This document shows, in pieces, positions 30,985 to 39,420 of a DNA stretch of 64,000 nt. Made by a program: the position numbers and the translations under genes. The notes under the pieces are model-generated. The model worked only from the letters and a program-made list of their open reading frames with translations, searched no databases and was not told the DNA's origin. The stretch covers positions 278,911-342,910 of the forward strand of contig NZ_SMTE01000006.1 in NCBI RefSeq assembly GCF_004357765.1. The letters are read 5' to 3'. The stretch is from Pseudomonas putida (GTDB lineage: Bacteria; Pseudomonadota; Gammaproteobacteria; Pseudomonadales; Pseudomonadaceae). The stretch's first letter is position 1; each line of letters begins with the position of its first letter.

Positions 30985-31193
30985 GGCAGCATCAGGTTTC
31001 GGCAAAAGTGGTCGACCGCGCCCAGCATCACGGCGTACAGGGCGACGTTGAACAACGCCCGGTGCCAGACCAGGCGATAGAAATTCAGGCGCACGAGCAC
31101 GGCGTGCACGCCCAGGAACAGCAGGTAGGTGAACACCATCATCACCAACAGCGTGGGCAGGAACACCCCGCTGATATCCAGATCACCAATCAC
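30981..31193 (-). CDS. DUF1656 (AaeX-like) small membrane protein
   Basis: 70 aa with two membrane helices (LPTLLVMMVFTYLLFLGVHAVL and an ALFNVALYAVMLGAV segment), of the DUF1656/AaeX family. It is always found between a FUSC transporter and an HlyD adaptor. The role is not known; it may be a transport subunit. Four-base overlaps on both sides show tight coupling. Confidence 0.9.
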   Translation of the reverse strand: MIGDLDISGVFLPTLLVMMVFTYLLFLGVHAVLVRLNFYRLVWHRALFNVALYAVMLGAVDHFCRNLMLP

Positions 31194-33277
31194 AGTGGCG
31201 CTCCATCGATGCCGTGGGGCAGTTGCGGTTGTTCGCTGGGTTCGAGCATCACCTCGACACCCGGCAGCAGGGCCAGACGCAGGCCGCTAAGGGCATGCAG
31301 CAGGTGCAGGCGGGCATCGCCACGGTCATGGCCCTGGTCCAGCGCCAGACCCTGGCGCGCCCGCTCCATGCTGCGCAGCAGATCGGCCGGCGCGTGCAAG
31401 CGCTGGTTGGCGTGCAGGCAGGCCGAATAATGGCTGCCGACTTCGGCAATGACCGTGTCCAGTCGCTCGCGGGCCGACAAGCCGACACGCGGCATGTACG
31501 CCTGCAGGTCGAGGAGGTTCAAGCCCACGCGCAGGTCGCGCAGGGCCGCGCCGCTGTCCTGGCCAGTCTGCGACAGACGCGGCAGGTGCTGCATCAACCG
31601 GTCGAGCATCTGCACGCCAAGCTGGCGGTGCTCGGCAAGACTCGCCGGATGGGTGATCTCGACAATGTCGCGCCAGGCGAAACGGGTCATGCGCTTGGCG
31701 GCCAACTCGACGCCGAAGGGGCGCAGGAGCAGGGTCCAGATGAAAGCGAACAGCAAGCCTACGGGGCCGGCCAGGTTGGCATTGATGAAGGTCAGGAAAT
31801 CGGCATCGTAGGCGCCCTGGATGCTGATGAAGGTTGCCGTGTTGACGATCGTCAGCAAGGTACCGAGGTAGAAGCGCGGCTGTACGGTCAAGGTGCCGAC
31901 GCAGATGAACGGCACGGCGAAAGCCAGCACCAGCATGGGGAAGTCATGCAGGTTGGGCAGCACCAGGAACAGATAGACGCTGGAGAAGATCACCGACAAC
32001 AGCGTCCAGAAGAAGAAGCGGTAGATCTGCGGCGCCGGGTCGTCCATGGCGGCGAAGAAGCTGCAGGCCACGGCGGCGAGGATCACCGCACTGCCGCCGT
32101 CGTTCCAGCCGAGCAGGATCCACAGGCCGCTGGCGACGATGATCGCGGTGACCGTGGAGAACACCGAGTACAGCATCAGGCCGCGGTCGAAGAATGGCGT
32201 CAGACGGCCCAGGCGCCAGTGTCGGTAGACGGCCCGCCATGGCGTGGCATCGTCCTGGCGCAAGGCATGCTGCAAGGTGCAGCAGTCCTGCCAGAGGTCG
32301 ACCCATTCGGCAAGACGGTAGAGGGCATTGGACAGCAGCAGCTCGCCGCGCTGGTCCAGCGCGGCGGCGCTGGGCTGCTGCCGGTCGATCTGTTCGCGCA
32401 AGGCGCTCCAACGTGTCAGCGAAGCATCCTTGGCAGTGCCCTCGAGCCATTCCCGCGCAGCCTCGAGCAGCGGCTGCACCTGGGCGAACTGGGCCGGAGC
32501 ACGGCCTTCGAGAGCGACCAGGGCGTCATCCAGCGCATCGACCACCGGCAGCAGGTGAATCATCCGCCCGCGCAGCTCACGGGCGTTTTTCACCGTGTGC
32601 GGGCCTGCGCCTTCATGACCGAGCTGACCGATCATCATTTCCAGGGTATTGAATGTGGCGACCATCGAGGCGCGCATACCGCCCACCTTGTCGGCGACAA
32701 CGGCGCGGGCCAGGTAGGTATCGCTATAGCGGATCGCCTCGCTGAACCAGTTACCGGTGGAGCCGACCACCACCGGTGCCAGCCGGCGCGGCCAGAAGAT
32801 TGCCCCTACCACGGCGGCGCAGACGATACCCAGGCAGATCTCCTGGGCCCGTGAGGACGCCACGTCGAACACTGCGGTCGGATTGTCGACCACCGCCAGG
32901 GCGATCATCGGCAGGGTGTAGCCGGCCAGCATCAGCACATAATTGTTGGCCGTGCGCAGGTTCAACGAGAGGAACAGCAAGGTGCCGGTCCAGAGGGCAA
33001 TGGCCACCGACAGCAGCAGCGGCGATTGCACCAGCGGCGGCACCAGGAAGATTGCCCCACCGGCGCCCAGCAAGGTGCCCAGGGCCCGATACAAGGCCTT
33101 GGAGCTGGTCGGGCCGACGAATGGACTGGAGACGATGTACACCGTGGCCATCGCCCAGTACGGGCGTGGTAGCTGCATGAGCAGGGCGATGTAGAGGGCG
33201 ATCATCGACGCGGCGAAGGTGCGCACCCCGTAGAACCAGTCACGGGCCGGCGGCACTGAGCTGAAGAAACCCTTCAT
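31190..33277 (-). CDS. FUSC-family inner-membrane exporter (AaeB/fusaric acid resistance-like)
   Basis: 695 aa. Two blocks of about five to six membrane helices (residues about 15-165 and 375-530) each precede a cytosolic helical domain, the layout of AaeB/FUSC transporters. Segments such as RPYWAMATVYIVSSPFVGPTSSKALYRALGTLLGA are typical. Family members export aromatic carboxylic acids or fusaric acid. Overlaps its neighbours by four bases at each end. Confidence 0.9.
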   Translation of the reverse strand: MKGFFSSVPPARDWFYGVRTFAASMIALYIALLMQLPRPYWAMATVYIVSSPFVGPTSSKALYRALGTLLGAGGAIFLVPPLVQSPLLLSVAIALWTGTLLFLSLNLRTANNYVLMLAGYTLPMIALAVVDNPTAVFDVASSRAQEICLGIVCAAVVGAIFWPRRLAPVVVGSTGNWFSEAIRYSDTYLARAVVADKVGGMRASMVATFNTLEMMIGQLGHEGAGPHTVKNARELRGRMIHLLPVVDALDDALVALEGRAPAQFAQVQPLLEAAREWLEGTAKDASLTRWSALREQIDRQQPSAAALDQRGELLLSNALYRLAEWVDLWQDCCTLQHALRQDDATPWRAVYRHWRLGRLTPFFDRGLMLYSVFSTVTAIIVASGLWILLGWNDGGSAVILAAVACSFFAAMDDPAPQIYRFFFWTLLSVIFSSVYLFLVLPNLHDFPMLVLAFAVPFICVGTLTVQPRFYLGTLLTIVNTATFISIQGAYDADFLTFINANLAGPVGLLFAFIWTLLLRPFGVELAAKRMTRFAWRDIVEITHPASLAEHRQLGVQMLDRLMQHLPRLSQTGQDSGAALRDLRVGLNLLDLQAYMPRVGLSARERLDTVIAEVGSHYSACLHANQRLHAPADLLRSMERARQGLALDQGHDRGDARLHLLHALSGLRLALLPGVEVMLEPSEQPQLPHGIDGAPL

Positions 33278-33726
33278 TGCTCCCCACCGACGTTACCCAG
33301 GCCCGCAGCTTCGAAAGCGCGGAGCACGCGTAGGGTGGCCTGCAGGTCCGCTTCGCTGATGCCCTGGAGCACCTCATGGCGCACGCGTACCAGCTCGGCC
33401 TCGATGGCTTCGGCCAAGGCGCGGCCCTCGGCGGTGAGGCTCAAGGCCTTGGCGCGACGGTCCAGTGGGTCTTCACTGCGGCACACCAGGCCGGCTCTGC
33501 ACAGTTGGTCAAGCAGACGCACCAGCGACGGGCTTTCCAGACCTGCGGCCTGAGCCACTGCCACCTGGTGCACACCATCGCCCAGGCGCACGATCATCAA
33601 CAGCGGCGCAGCACAGGCTTCGGAGATACCGTAGCCGGTCAACGCCGCATGGCAGATGCGTCGCCAGTGGCGAGCGGCAACGACCATGCCGCTGCTGACT
33701 TGAAGGCGCAGGGAGTCAAGGGACAT
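33274..33726 (-). CDS. MarR-family transcriptional regulator
   Basis: About 150 aa winged-helix protein (VHQVAVAQAAGLESPSLVRLLDQLCRAGLVCRSEDPLDRRAKALSLTAEGRALA). The helix-turn-helix and the D-R-R wing are clear. It is the first gene of the MarR-FUSC-DUF1656-HlyD-OprM operon and probably represses it, relieved by an aromatic effector. Start ATG 33726 chosen; a TTG at 33738 is in frame. An excellent dyad operator lies 16-41 bases upstream. Confidence 0.9.
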   Translation of the reverse strand: MSLDSLRLQVSSGMVVAARHWRRICHAALTGYGISEACAAPLLMIVRLGDGVHQVAVAQAAGLESPSLVRLLDQLCRAGLVCRSEDPLDRRAKALSLTAEGRALAEAIEAELVRVRHEVLQGISEADLQATLRVLRAFEAAGLGNVGGEQ

Positions 33727-33741
33727 TTGGATAACCAAGGA

Positions 33742-33767
33742 TATTCATAGTTTGCTAACTATCAATA
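33742..33767 (-). promoter_or_regulatory. Candidate MarR operator upstream of the efflux operon
   Basis: TATTCATAGTT and AACTATCAATA form an 11-bp inverted repeat (10 of 11 paired) around TGCT, with the inner ATAGTT/AACTAT perfect. Size, AT content and position just before the MarR gene fit an autoregulatory MarR operator. Confidence 0.65.
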
Positions 33768-33858
33768 TACGCCTTGCCCTCCCCCTGTCGTCAACAGCAG
33801 GCGATCAGTTGCCAGGATGAATTGTTGTTCATGCTGCCATCACGCCCGCACCTCGGCC

Positions 33859-34653
33859 TCAAGGCTGGACCTGATCCTCGAGCTTCATGGCCAAGGCCAG
33901 CGAGCTGCCCAGTTGCACCGCCCGGTCGCGCCAATCCAGATAGCGCCCAGGGTCACGGCTGCTGAAATGCACCGCCAGTTCCTCGGCCGCCTGCATCACG
34001 CCCGTCGCCGCGGCCAGCTCCAACCAATACAGCCCGGCCTTGATGTCGGTAGCGACGTGAAGACCGTGGAGCAATCGATAGCCCACCTCGAATCGGCAGC
34101 GTGCCTCGCCCTGTTCGGCACCACGCAGGAACCATTCATAGGCGCACCCGACGTCGACCTGCCAAGCGAACTCGCCATCGCAGACTTCTTCTTCGTATAG
34201 ATCGCCCAATGCCGCGGCCGCCTGCGCCATGCCGAGTTCGAAGGCCTGTCGATAGCATTCGGCGGCCTGGGTATAAGAAGGGCTGATGCCTTTGCCGAAA
34301 TACAGTTGCTGCCCAAGATTGAACCAGGCCGCCGCATGCCCTTGCAGTGCAGCCATGCGCAGCAGGTGTCGGGCCAGTTCGGTATCGGCGCGCCAGTACT
34401 TGCCGTTGAGCCAGATCCAGCCCAGGTCATTCAGCGCGCTGACGTTGCCTGCCAGCGCCTGACGCCGCAGGTCGGCGTACACCGCTTGCAGGTCCGGTGC
34501 CTCGTCCAGACGGCTGACCAGCAGCGCTCGCTGGCTGGGCAGGCCCACGCCGGCGAACTGTCGCTGGCGCTTGCCGGCGGGTATGGGAGCCGGAACGACC
34601 TGCTCGGGCAACAGCCGGGCAAGTAACGGGTGGATATTGCTGACAGCTGACAT
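33859..34653 (-). CDS. Sel1-like/TPR repeat protein
   Basis: About 264 aa from ATG 34653, six bases after GAGG. Sel1-type helical repeats run through the middle (NVSALNDLGWIWLNGKYWRADTELARHLLRMAALQGHAAAWFNLGQQLYFGKG; AYEWFLRGAEQGEARCRFEVGYRLLHG; AGLYWLELAAATGVMQAAEELA). No signal peptide is evident, so probably cytosolic. Sel1 proteins are adaptors for protein interactions; the partner is unknown. Divergent from the HTH regulator at 34803. Confidence 0.82.
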   Translation of the reverse strand: MSAVSNIHPLLARLLPEQVVPAPIPAGKRQRQFAGVGLPSQRALLVSRLDEAPDLQAVYADLRRQALAGNVSALNDLGWIWLNGKYWRADTELARHLLRMAALQGHAAAWFNLGQQLYFGKGISPSYTQAAECYRQAFELGMAQAAAALGDLYEEEVCDGEFAWQVDVGCAYEWFLRGAEQGEARCRFEVGYRLLHGLHVATDIKAGLYWLELAAATGVMQAAEELAVHFSSRDPGRYLDWRDRAVQLGSSLALAMKLEDQVQP

Positions 34654-34802
34654 GTTCATCCTCATTGAACGGTCCACGACCCCGGGCACGGCGGCACGAG
34701 GCGTGATTCTGCGCGACGCCACGACAAAACCTGTCGCGAACGAACCGGTATGAGGCAACCAATTGCACATTCGTTGATCAGAGCGAGTTGTGGCAAATTG
34801 CC

Positions 34803-35420
34803 ATGAGCCCGGACAATACCGCTTCAACCGATGTCGCAAAGCCTAGACAAGGACGTAATCTTTTGCCGTTCGCCACCACCCGCGCCACCCTCAGCCGACA
34901 ATGGGCGTTGCTTCGCCAGCTGCCCAGCCGCCCCCCGGGCAATACCAGCGCAGAACTGGTGTGGCGCCTGCGCGATGTGGGCTTCACCGTCAGCAAGCGC
35001 ACAGTCGAGCGTGACCTCAACGAGCTGTCGCTGATCTTTCCACTGGAGCGCAACGACAAGAGCATCCCGTTCGGCTGGCACTGGGCGGCCACAGCCGGTA
35101 GCGACCTGCGTGGAAACTTCGACCTGCAAGGCTACCTGCGTGCAGGCGCCGCGCAAGGCACTGGCGAGCAAGGCATCGGATTGCAGGCGTGGGTCAGCGA
35201 CCGCCTCGCCCGGCAGTTGCGCGATGCGCCTTTGAGCGCTGACATGCAGTTGACCGCGCTGGAACGCGGGCACCGCCTGACCGCCACGGTGGATGCCGAA
35301 TGGCCGGTGCGCTGGTGGGCATTGAGCCAGGGCGATGAGGTCGTCGTGGAGTTGCCCGAGGGGATGCGTGAGGACATCGCGCGGACCTTGGAGAATGCGG
35401 TGGCGCAGTACAGGAATTAG
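34803..35420 (+). CDS. Short HTH regulator with WYL-family C-terminus
   Basis: 205 aa. The N-terminal winged helix is DeoR/WYL type (STRATLSRQWALLRQLP region, then TSAELVWRLRDVGFTVSKRTVERDLNELSLIFPLERND). The C-terminus (RLTATVDAEWPVRWWALSQGDEVVVELPEGM then REDIARTLENAVAQYR) resembles the WCX extension of WYL-domain regulators. The central WYL domain itself is missing or much reduced: typical relatives are about 300 aa. The reading frame is intact, so this looks like a natural short form. A GTG at 34788 is an alternative start. Confidence 0.75.
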   Translation: MSPDNTASTDVAKPRQGRNLLPFATTRATLSRQWALLRQLPSRPPGNTSAELVWRLRDVGFTVSKRTVERDLNELSLIFPLERNDKSIPFGWHWAATAGSDLRGNFDLQGYLRAGAAQGTGEQGIGLQAWVSDRLARQLRDAPLSADMQLTALERGHRLTATVDAEWPVRWWALSQGDEVVVELPEGMREDIARTLENAVAQYRN

Positions 35421-35430
35421 CTGGCTGTAA

Positions 35431-35528
35431 CGGCCCTTTCGCGGGACGAGCCCGCTCCCACAGGCACACCACAGATCCGAAAAACTGTGGTGTGCCTGTG
35501 GGAGCGGGCTCGTCCCGCGAAAGGGCCG
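35431..35528. repeat. Perfect 44-bp inverted repeat of paired REP elements
   Basis: Bases 35431-35474 are the exact reverse complement of 35485-35528, with a 10-nt loop ATCCGAAAAA. Each arm carries the core TTCGCGGGACGAGCCCGCTC that marks the extragenic palindromic (REP) elements of P. putida-group genomes. It lies between the ends of two convergent genes and would also form a very stable hairpin in RNA from either side. Confidence 0.88.
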
Positions 35529-35541
35529 GTACAGACACACC

Positions 35542-36405
35542 CTACCGCTGCATCCCCCACCGCCGCACGGTCAACCGCTCCAGGGTATTGAACACCAACC
35601 CTTCGACCAGCAACCCGATGAGGATCACCACCGCCAGTCCGGCGAACACCTTGTCGGTATACAACTCGTTCCGGTTTTGGAAGATGTACCAGCCCAATCC
35701 GCCCTTGCCGCTGCTGGCACCGAACACCAACTCGGCGGCGATCAGCGTCCGCCAAGCGAACGCCCAGCCGATCTTCAGCCCCGACAGAATCGACGGCAAT
35801 GCCGCTGGCACGAGAATATGCAGCACCAACCGCAGCCCCTTCAGGCCATAGTTGCGACCAGCCATGCGCAAAGTCTCGGAAACTCCCAGAAAGCCCGCAT
35901 AGGTGTTGAGCGCCAGCGCCCACAGCACCGAATGCACCAGCACGAAGATCAGGCTGTTATCGCCAAGCCCGAACCACAGCAGCGCCAGCGGTAACAACGC
36001 GATGGCCGGCAACGGGTTGAACATTGAGGTCAAGGTGCCCAGCAGATCGCGCCCCAACTGGGTCGACACCGCCAGGCTGGTAAGGCCGAACGCCAGGGCG
36101 ATGCCCAGCACATAACCCTTGAGCAGAATCACCAGCGACACGCCGACCTTGGCCGGCAACTCGCCACTGATCAGGCCGTCCCAGAGCGCGGCGGCGGTCT
36201 GCAGGAAACTTGGTAGCAGCAGGTCGTTGCCCTGGTAGCGGGCAGCGCCCTCCCACAGAGCGGCGATCACCAGCAAGATCACCGTCTTGCGCAGCCAACC
36301 GTGTTGCCAGAGGCGTTGGGCCAACGGCAGTTGGCGTTCCACAGGCACAGAGAGCAACGGCTCCAGCTGCACCTCGTATTCCTGGCGTACAGGTGTAGTG
36401 GTCAT
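35542..36405 (-). CDS. ABC transporter permease, sulfonate/taurine type (SsuC/TauC family)
   Basis: 287 aa inner-membrane protein with about six helices and the BPD permease loop SETLRMAGRNYGLKGLRLVLHILVPAALPSI. It belongs to the nitrate/sulfonate/taurine importer family. Last gene of a four-gene minus-strand operon (dioxygenase, binding protein, ATPase, permease). Ends next to the REP hairpin. Confidence 0.9.
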   Translation of the reverse strand: MTTTPVRQEYEVQLEPLLSVPVERQLPLAQRLWQHGWLRKTVILLVIAALWEGAARYQGNDLLLPSFLQTAAALWDGLISGELPAKVGVSLVILLKGYVLGIALAFGLTSLAVSTQLGRDLLGTLTSMFNPLPAIALLPLALLWFGLGDNSLIFVLVHSVLWALALNTYAGFLGVSETLRMAGRNYGLKGLRLVLHILVPAALPSILSGLKIGWAFAWRTLIAAELVFGASSGKGGLGWYIFQNRNELYTDKVFAGLAVVILIGLLVEGLVFNTLERLTVRRWGMQR

Positions 36406-36419
36406 GGCTCAAGCTCCTG

Positions 36420-37283
36420 TCAGTAGGCGATGCGGATGTCGTTGAAACCCAGTTCGGCGGCCTCGACCGGCGCCTCGGCCTCGTCGAACAGCAAGCGGTG
36501 GATGCGCCTCGCACTGGCCTGAAACGCGCTGCCGCCAAGGCTGCCCAGGTCGTACTGGTGGCTGTGTACCTCGGCCCGAACCCGCCCTGGGTGGGGCGAC
36601 AGCAGCAGAATGCGATTGCCCACCACCAACGCCTCCTCAATAGAGTGGGTGACGAACAACAGGGTGAAACGCACCTCTTCCCACAACAGCAGCAACTCTT
36701 CCTGCATCTTGCGCCGGGTCAGCGCGTCGAGCGCGGCGAACGGCTCGTCCATCAGCAGGATCTTCGGCTGGGTGGCCAGGGCCCGAGCAATTGAAACCCG
36801 AGCCTTCATGCCGCCCGACAGGGTATGCGGATACGCATCGGCAAAATTGGCCAGGCCGACCTTGTCCAGGTAGTGCAGGGCTCGCTCCTCGGCCTCCGCC
36901 CGCTTGAGCTGGCCGGACATCAGCAGCGGGAACATGATGTTCTGTTTCACCGTCTTCCACGGCGGCAACTGGTCGAACTCCTGGAACACCACGATGCGGT
37001 CAGGCCCAGGCCCGCGCACCGGCTCGCCTTGCAGGAGGATCTGCCCTTCCTGGGGCTCGATGAACCCGGCCACGGCCTTGAGCAGCGTGGACTTGCCGCA
37101 GCCGGAGGGGCCCAGCAAGACGAAACGGTCAGCGCGATCGATTTCGAAGCTGACCTGATGGGTGGCCCGCACCACGCGTTGCGAAGTACGGTATTCAAGG
37201 CTCAGGTTGTCCACCTTGAGCAGCGCGGGTGTAGCGACACGGCTCAGGTTGCTGACCGTGTGGCCTGGCAAGGGGGCGGTCAT
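36420..37283 (-). CDS. ABC transporter ATP-binding protein, sulfonate/taurine type (SsuB/TauB family)
   Basis: About 287 aa. Walker A GPSGCGKST, signature LSGGMKAR, Walker B ILLMDEPFAALD and the switch histidine in LFVTHSIEEA. The Q-loop sits in VFQEFDQLPPWKTV. The ATG at 37283 is ten bases after GGGGAG; a TTG at 37289 is also in frame. Energises uptake by the neighbouring permease. Confidence 0.92.
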   Translation of the reverse strand: MTAPLPGHTVSNLSRVATPALLKVDNLSLEYRTSQRVVRATHQVSFEIDRADRFVLLGPSGCGKSTLLKAVAGFIEPQEGQILLQGEPVRGPGPDRIVVFQEFDQLPPWKTVKQNIMFPLLMSGQLKRAEAEERALHYLDKVGLANFADAYPHTLSGGMKARVSIARALATQPKILLMDEPFAALDALTRRKMQEELLLLWEEVRFTLLFVTHSIEEALVVGNRILLLSPHPGRVRAEVHSHQYDLGSLGGSAFQASARRIHRLLFDEAEAPVEAAELGFNDIRIAY

Positions 37284-37289
37284 GGTCAA

Positions 37290-38309
37290 TCAGCTCCCCT
37301 GCAGCGGGCGCTCATCCTGGAAGAAGTAATCCTTCCACGACGCTGGCTTGTTCTTGATTGCCCCGACCCTGTACAGGAAGTCGGCGAGTTTGTATGTGTT
37401 TTTCGGCGTGACAGTGAATTCGTACTGCGGGTTGTCGATCAGCTTGATCAGCGTGTCGCGATCAATCTTGGCTTTGGTCACACGGATATAGGTATCCGCT
37501 GCCGCGGCCTTGTCCTTCTGAGCGAAGTCCGCCGCTTCGGCCAACGCGTCGACGAAAGCCTTGTAGGTCTTGGGGTTGTCGTTGCGGAATTTTTCGGTGG
37601 TGAACAACAGCGTCGGCGAGTTGGGGCCGAGAAGGTCGTAGCTGTTGAGCACCACATGCACGTCCTTGTTGGCCAGTACCTGATCCTGGAACGGCGGGTT
37701 GGAGAAATGCCCGTTGAGCTCGGTGCCACCGGCCAGCAACGCAGCGGTGGCATCAGGATGCGGTACGGCCAGGGTATATTTGTCGAGGCGGTTGTATTCC
37801 TTGTCGCCCCACTGCTGGGCAGCGGCGTACTGCAGGAAGCGCGACTGCACCGAGACACCCACCGCCGGCACGGCGATGCGGTCCTTCTCGGAAATATCTG
37901 CGATGGTCTTCACATTAGGATTGCTGCTGACCAAGTAGTACGGAAAGTTGCCCAGCGAGGCCACGGCCTTGACGTTCTGCCGGCCCTTGGTGCGGTCCCA
38001 GACGGTAAGTAGCGGGCCAACGCCGGCCCCGGCGATGTCCACCGAGCCAGACAGCAGTGCGTCGTTGATCGCCGAGCCGCCGGACAACTGCGCCCAGTCG
38101 ACCTCGATGTCGATGCCCTGTGCCTTGCCATGTTTCTCGATTAGGTGCTGATCGCGCACCACGTTGAGCAGCAGGTAGACGATGCCGAACTGCTCGGCGA
38201 TGCGGATCTTGCCTTCGGCCTGGGCCACGCCTGGGGCGGCCAAGCTGCCGACGATCAGGCTCGCGCCCAGACCGATGCTTGCCGCCAGGCGGCTGATGGA
38301 TTTACGCAT
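37290..38309 (-). CDS. ABC transporter substrate-binding protein, sulfonate/sulfate-ester type
   Basis: 339 aa periplasmic binding protein with signal peptide (ASIGLGASLIVGSLAAPGVAQA, cleavage before EGK). The mature protein has the SsuA/TauA/NitT fold pattern: KIRIAEQFGIVYLLLNVV, LSGSVDIAGAGVGPLLTVWD, VASLGNFPYYLVSSNP. It lies 18 bases downstream of the dioxygenase. The compound bound cannot be fixed; alkylsulfonates or sulfate esters are likely because of the dioxygenase. Confidence 0.9.
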   Translation of the reverse strand: MRKSISRLAASIGLGASLIVGSLAAPGVAQAEGKIRIAEQFGIVYLLLNVVRDQHLIEKHGKAQGIDIEVDWAQLSGGSAINDALLSGSVDIAGAGVGPLLTVWDRTKGRQNVKAVASLGNFPYYLVSSNPNVKTIADISEKDRIAVPAVGVSVQSRFLQYAAAQQWGDKEYNRLDKYTLAVPHPDATAALLAGGTELNGHFSNPPFQDQVLANKDVHVVLNSYDLLGPNSPTLLFTTEKFRNDNPKTYKAFVDALAEAADFAQKDKAAAADTYIRVTKAKIDRDTLIKLIDNPQYEFTVTPKNTYKLADFLYRVGAIKNKPASWKDYFFQDERPLQGS

Positions 38310-38327
38310 GATGAGGTTCCTCAGTCG

Positions 38328-39227
38328 TCAGAATGGGGCATCGCCCTGAATGGTGGTGCGGTACAGCTTGCGGCGCAGGTGGGCGGGGCAGCCGGTGGCC
38401 AGGTGGATCAACGATCGGTTGTCCCAGAACACCAGGTCATGGGGCTGCCACTGGTGGCGGTAGATGTTCTGCTCGAGCACGCTCAGCGCATACAACTGCT
38501 GCAGGACATCGCGGCTTTCGTCGTCAGGCAGCCCGACAATACGGGTGGTGAAACCTTCGCTGACGAACAGCGCCTTGCGGCCATTTTCCGGGTGGGTTCG
38601 TACCACCGGGTGAATGACCTCCTGGACTTGGGCAAGCTGCTCGGCAGTGAGCGTCGGGCGCCAGTTGCCCTCGAACTTGGTCTCGGCGTAACGGGCGGTG
38701 TAGGAGTGCGCTGCACTGCGGTTCTCGACCACCTTGCGCAGGGCCTCGGGCACGGCGTCCCAGGCTTTGTGCATGTCGGCGAACAGCGTGTCGCCGCCTT
38801 CGCTGGGCAGTTCCTGGGCATGCAGCATAGAGCCCAAGCTCGGCAGTTCCTTGTAGGACAGGTCGGAATGCCAGAACTTGCCAGCATCGCCCAGACCGAT
38901 GTTCTGACCGTTTTCGATGATGTTGGAGACGATCAGGATTTCCGGATGGCCGGCGAGCAGGAACTGCTTGAGCACGTGGATCTGCAGCTCGCCGAAACGG
39001 CGGCTAAAGGCAATCTGCTGTTCGGGGGTGATGCGCTGTTCACGCAAGACCAGCACATGATGTTCGAGGTGGGCGCGATGGATACGCTTGAAATCCTCGG
39101 CGTTGATCGGTTCGGCCAGGTCCAGACCGATGATCTCGGCGCCGACGGCACCGGAGAATGGGCGGATTTCAAAAACTTGCGGTTGCGCGCTGTCGATGGA
39201 CGACAAAGCGTTAGAGGCGGCGGACAT
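38328..39227 (-). CDS. TauD/TfdA-family alpha-ketoglutarate-dependent dioxygenase
   Basis: 299 aa non-heme Fe(II) enzyme. The facial triad is H120-x-D122 (KFWHSDLSY) with distal H276 (DNRSLIHLATG). T148 and R291 would hold 2-oxoglutarate. Members hydroxylate taurine, alkylsulfonates, sulfate esters or 2,4-D-like acids, releasing sulfite or sulfate. First gene of the operon with the sulfonate-type ABC importer, so a sulfur-scavenging role under sulfate limitation is likely. The residues do not tell TauD from AtsK. Confidence 0.9.
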   Translation of the reverse strand: MSAASNALSSIDSAQPQVFEIRPFSGAVGAEIIGLDLAEPINAEDFKRIHRAHLEHHVLVLREQRITPEQQIAFSRRFGELQIHVLKQFLLAGHPEILIVSNIIENGQNIGLGDAGKFWHSDLSYKELPSLGSMLHAQELPSEGGDTLFADMHKAWDAVPEALRKVVENRSAAHSYTARYAETKFEGNWRPTLTAEQLAQVQEVIHPVVRTHPENGRKALFVSEGFTTRIVGLPDDESRDVLQQLYALSVLEQNIYRHQWQPHDLVFWDNRSLIHLATGCPAHLRRKLYRTTIQGDAPF

Positions 39228-39420
39228 GGTTAACTCCCACGCAGTGCGCGACGTTCAATAGGCGCGCAACGATTAGAAACGCACGGGGATTTCCCGTGTG
39301 GGTTCACGTCGTGCGGCGCGCCGATTGGTCGGCAGGTACGCAGTGGAAGAAACTATAAATGCATAAGAAAAATAATTTAAATATCTTTATAGAATAAAGA
39401 TATGGACGCTCTCCATCGCG
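39228..39420. promoter_or_regulatory. AT-rich promoter region of the sulfur operon with 10-bp dyad
   Basis: The gap between wssI (ending at 39421) and the dioxygenase start holds an AT-rich island (39350-39403). In it is a perfect inverted repeat ATATCTTTAT-AGA-ATAAAGATAT at 39381-39403. It could be an operator for the sulfur operon. Read in RNA from the wss operon, the hairpin is followed by an A/U-rich stretch and could instead end that transcript. Confidence 0.5.
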
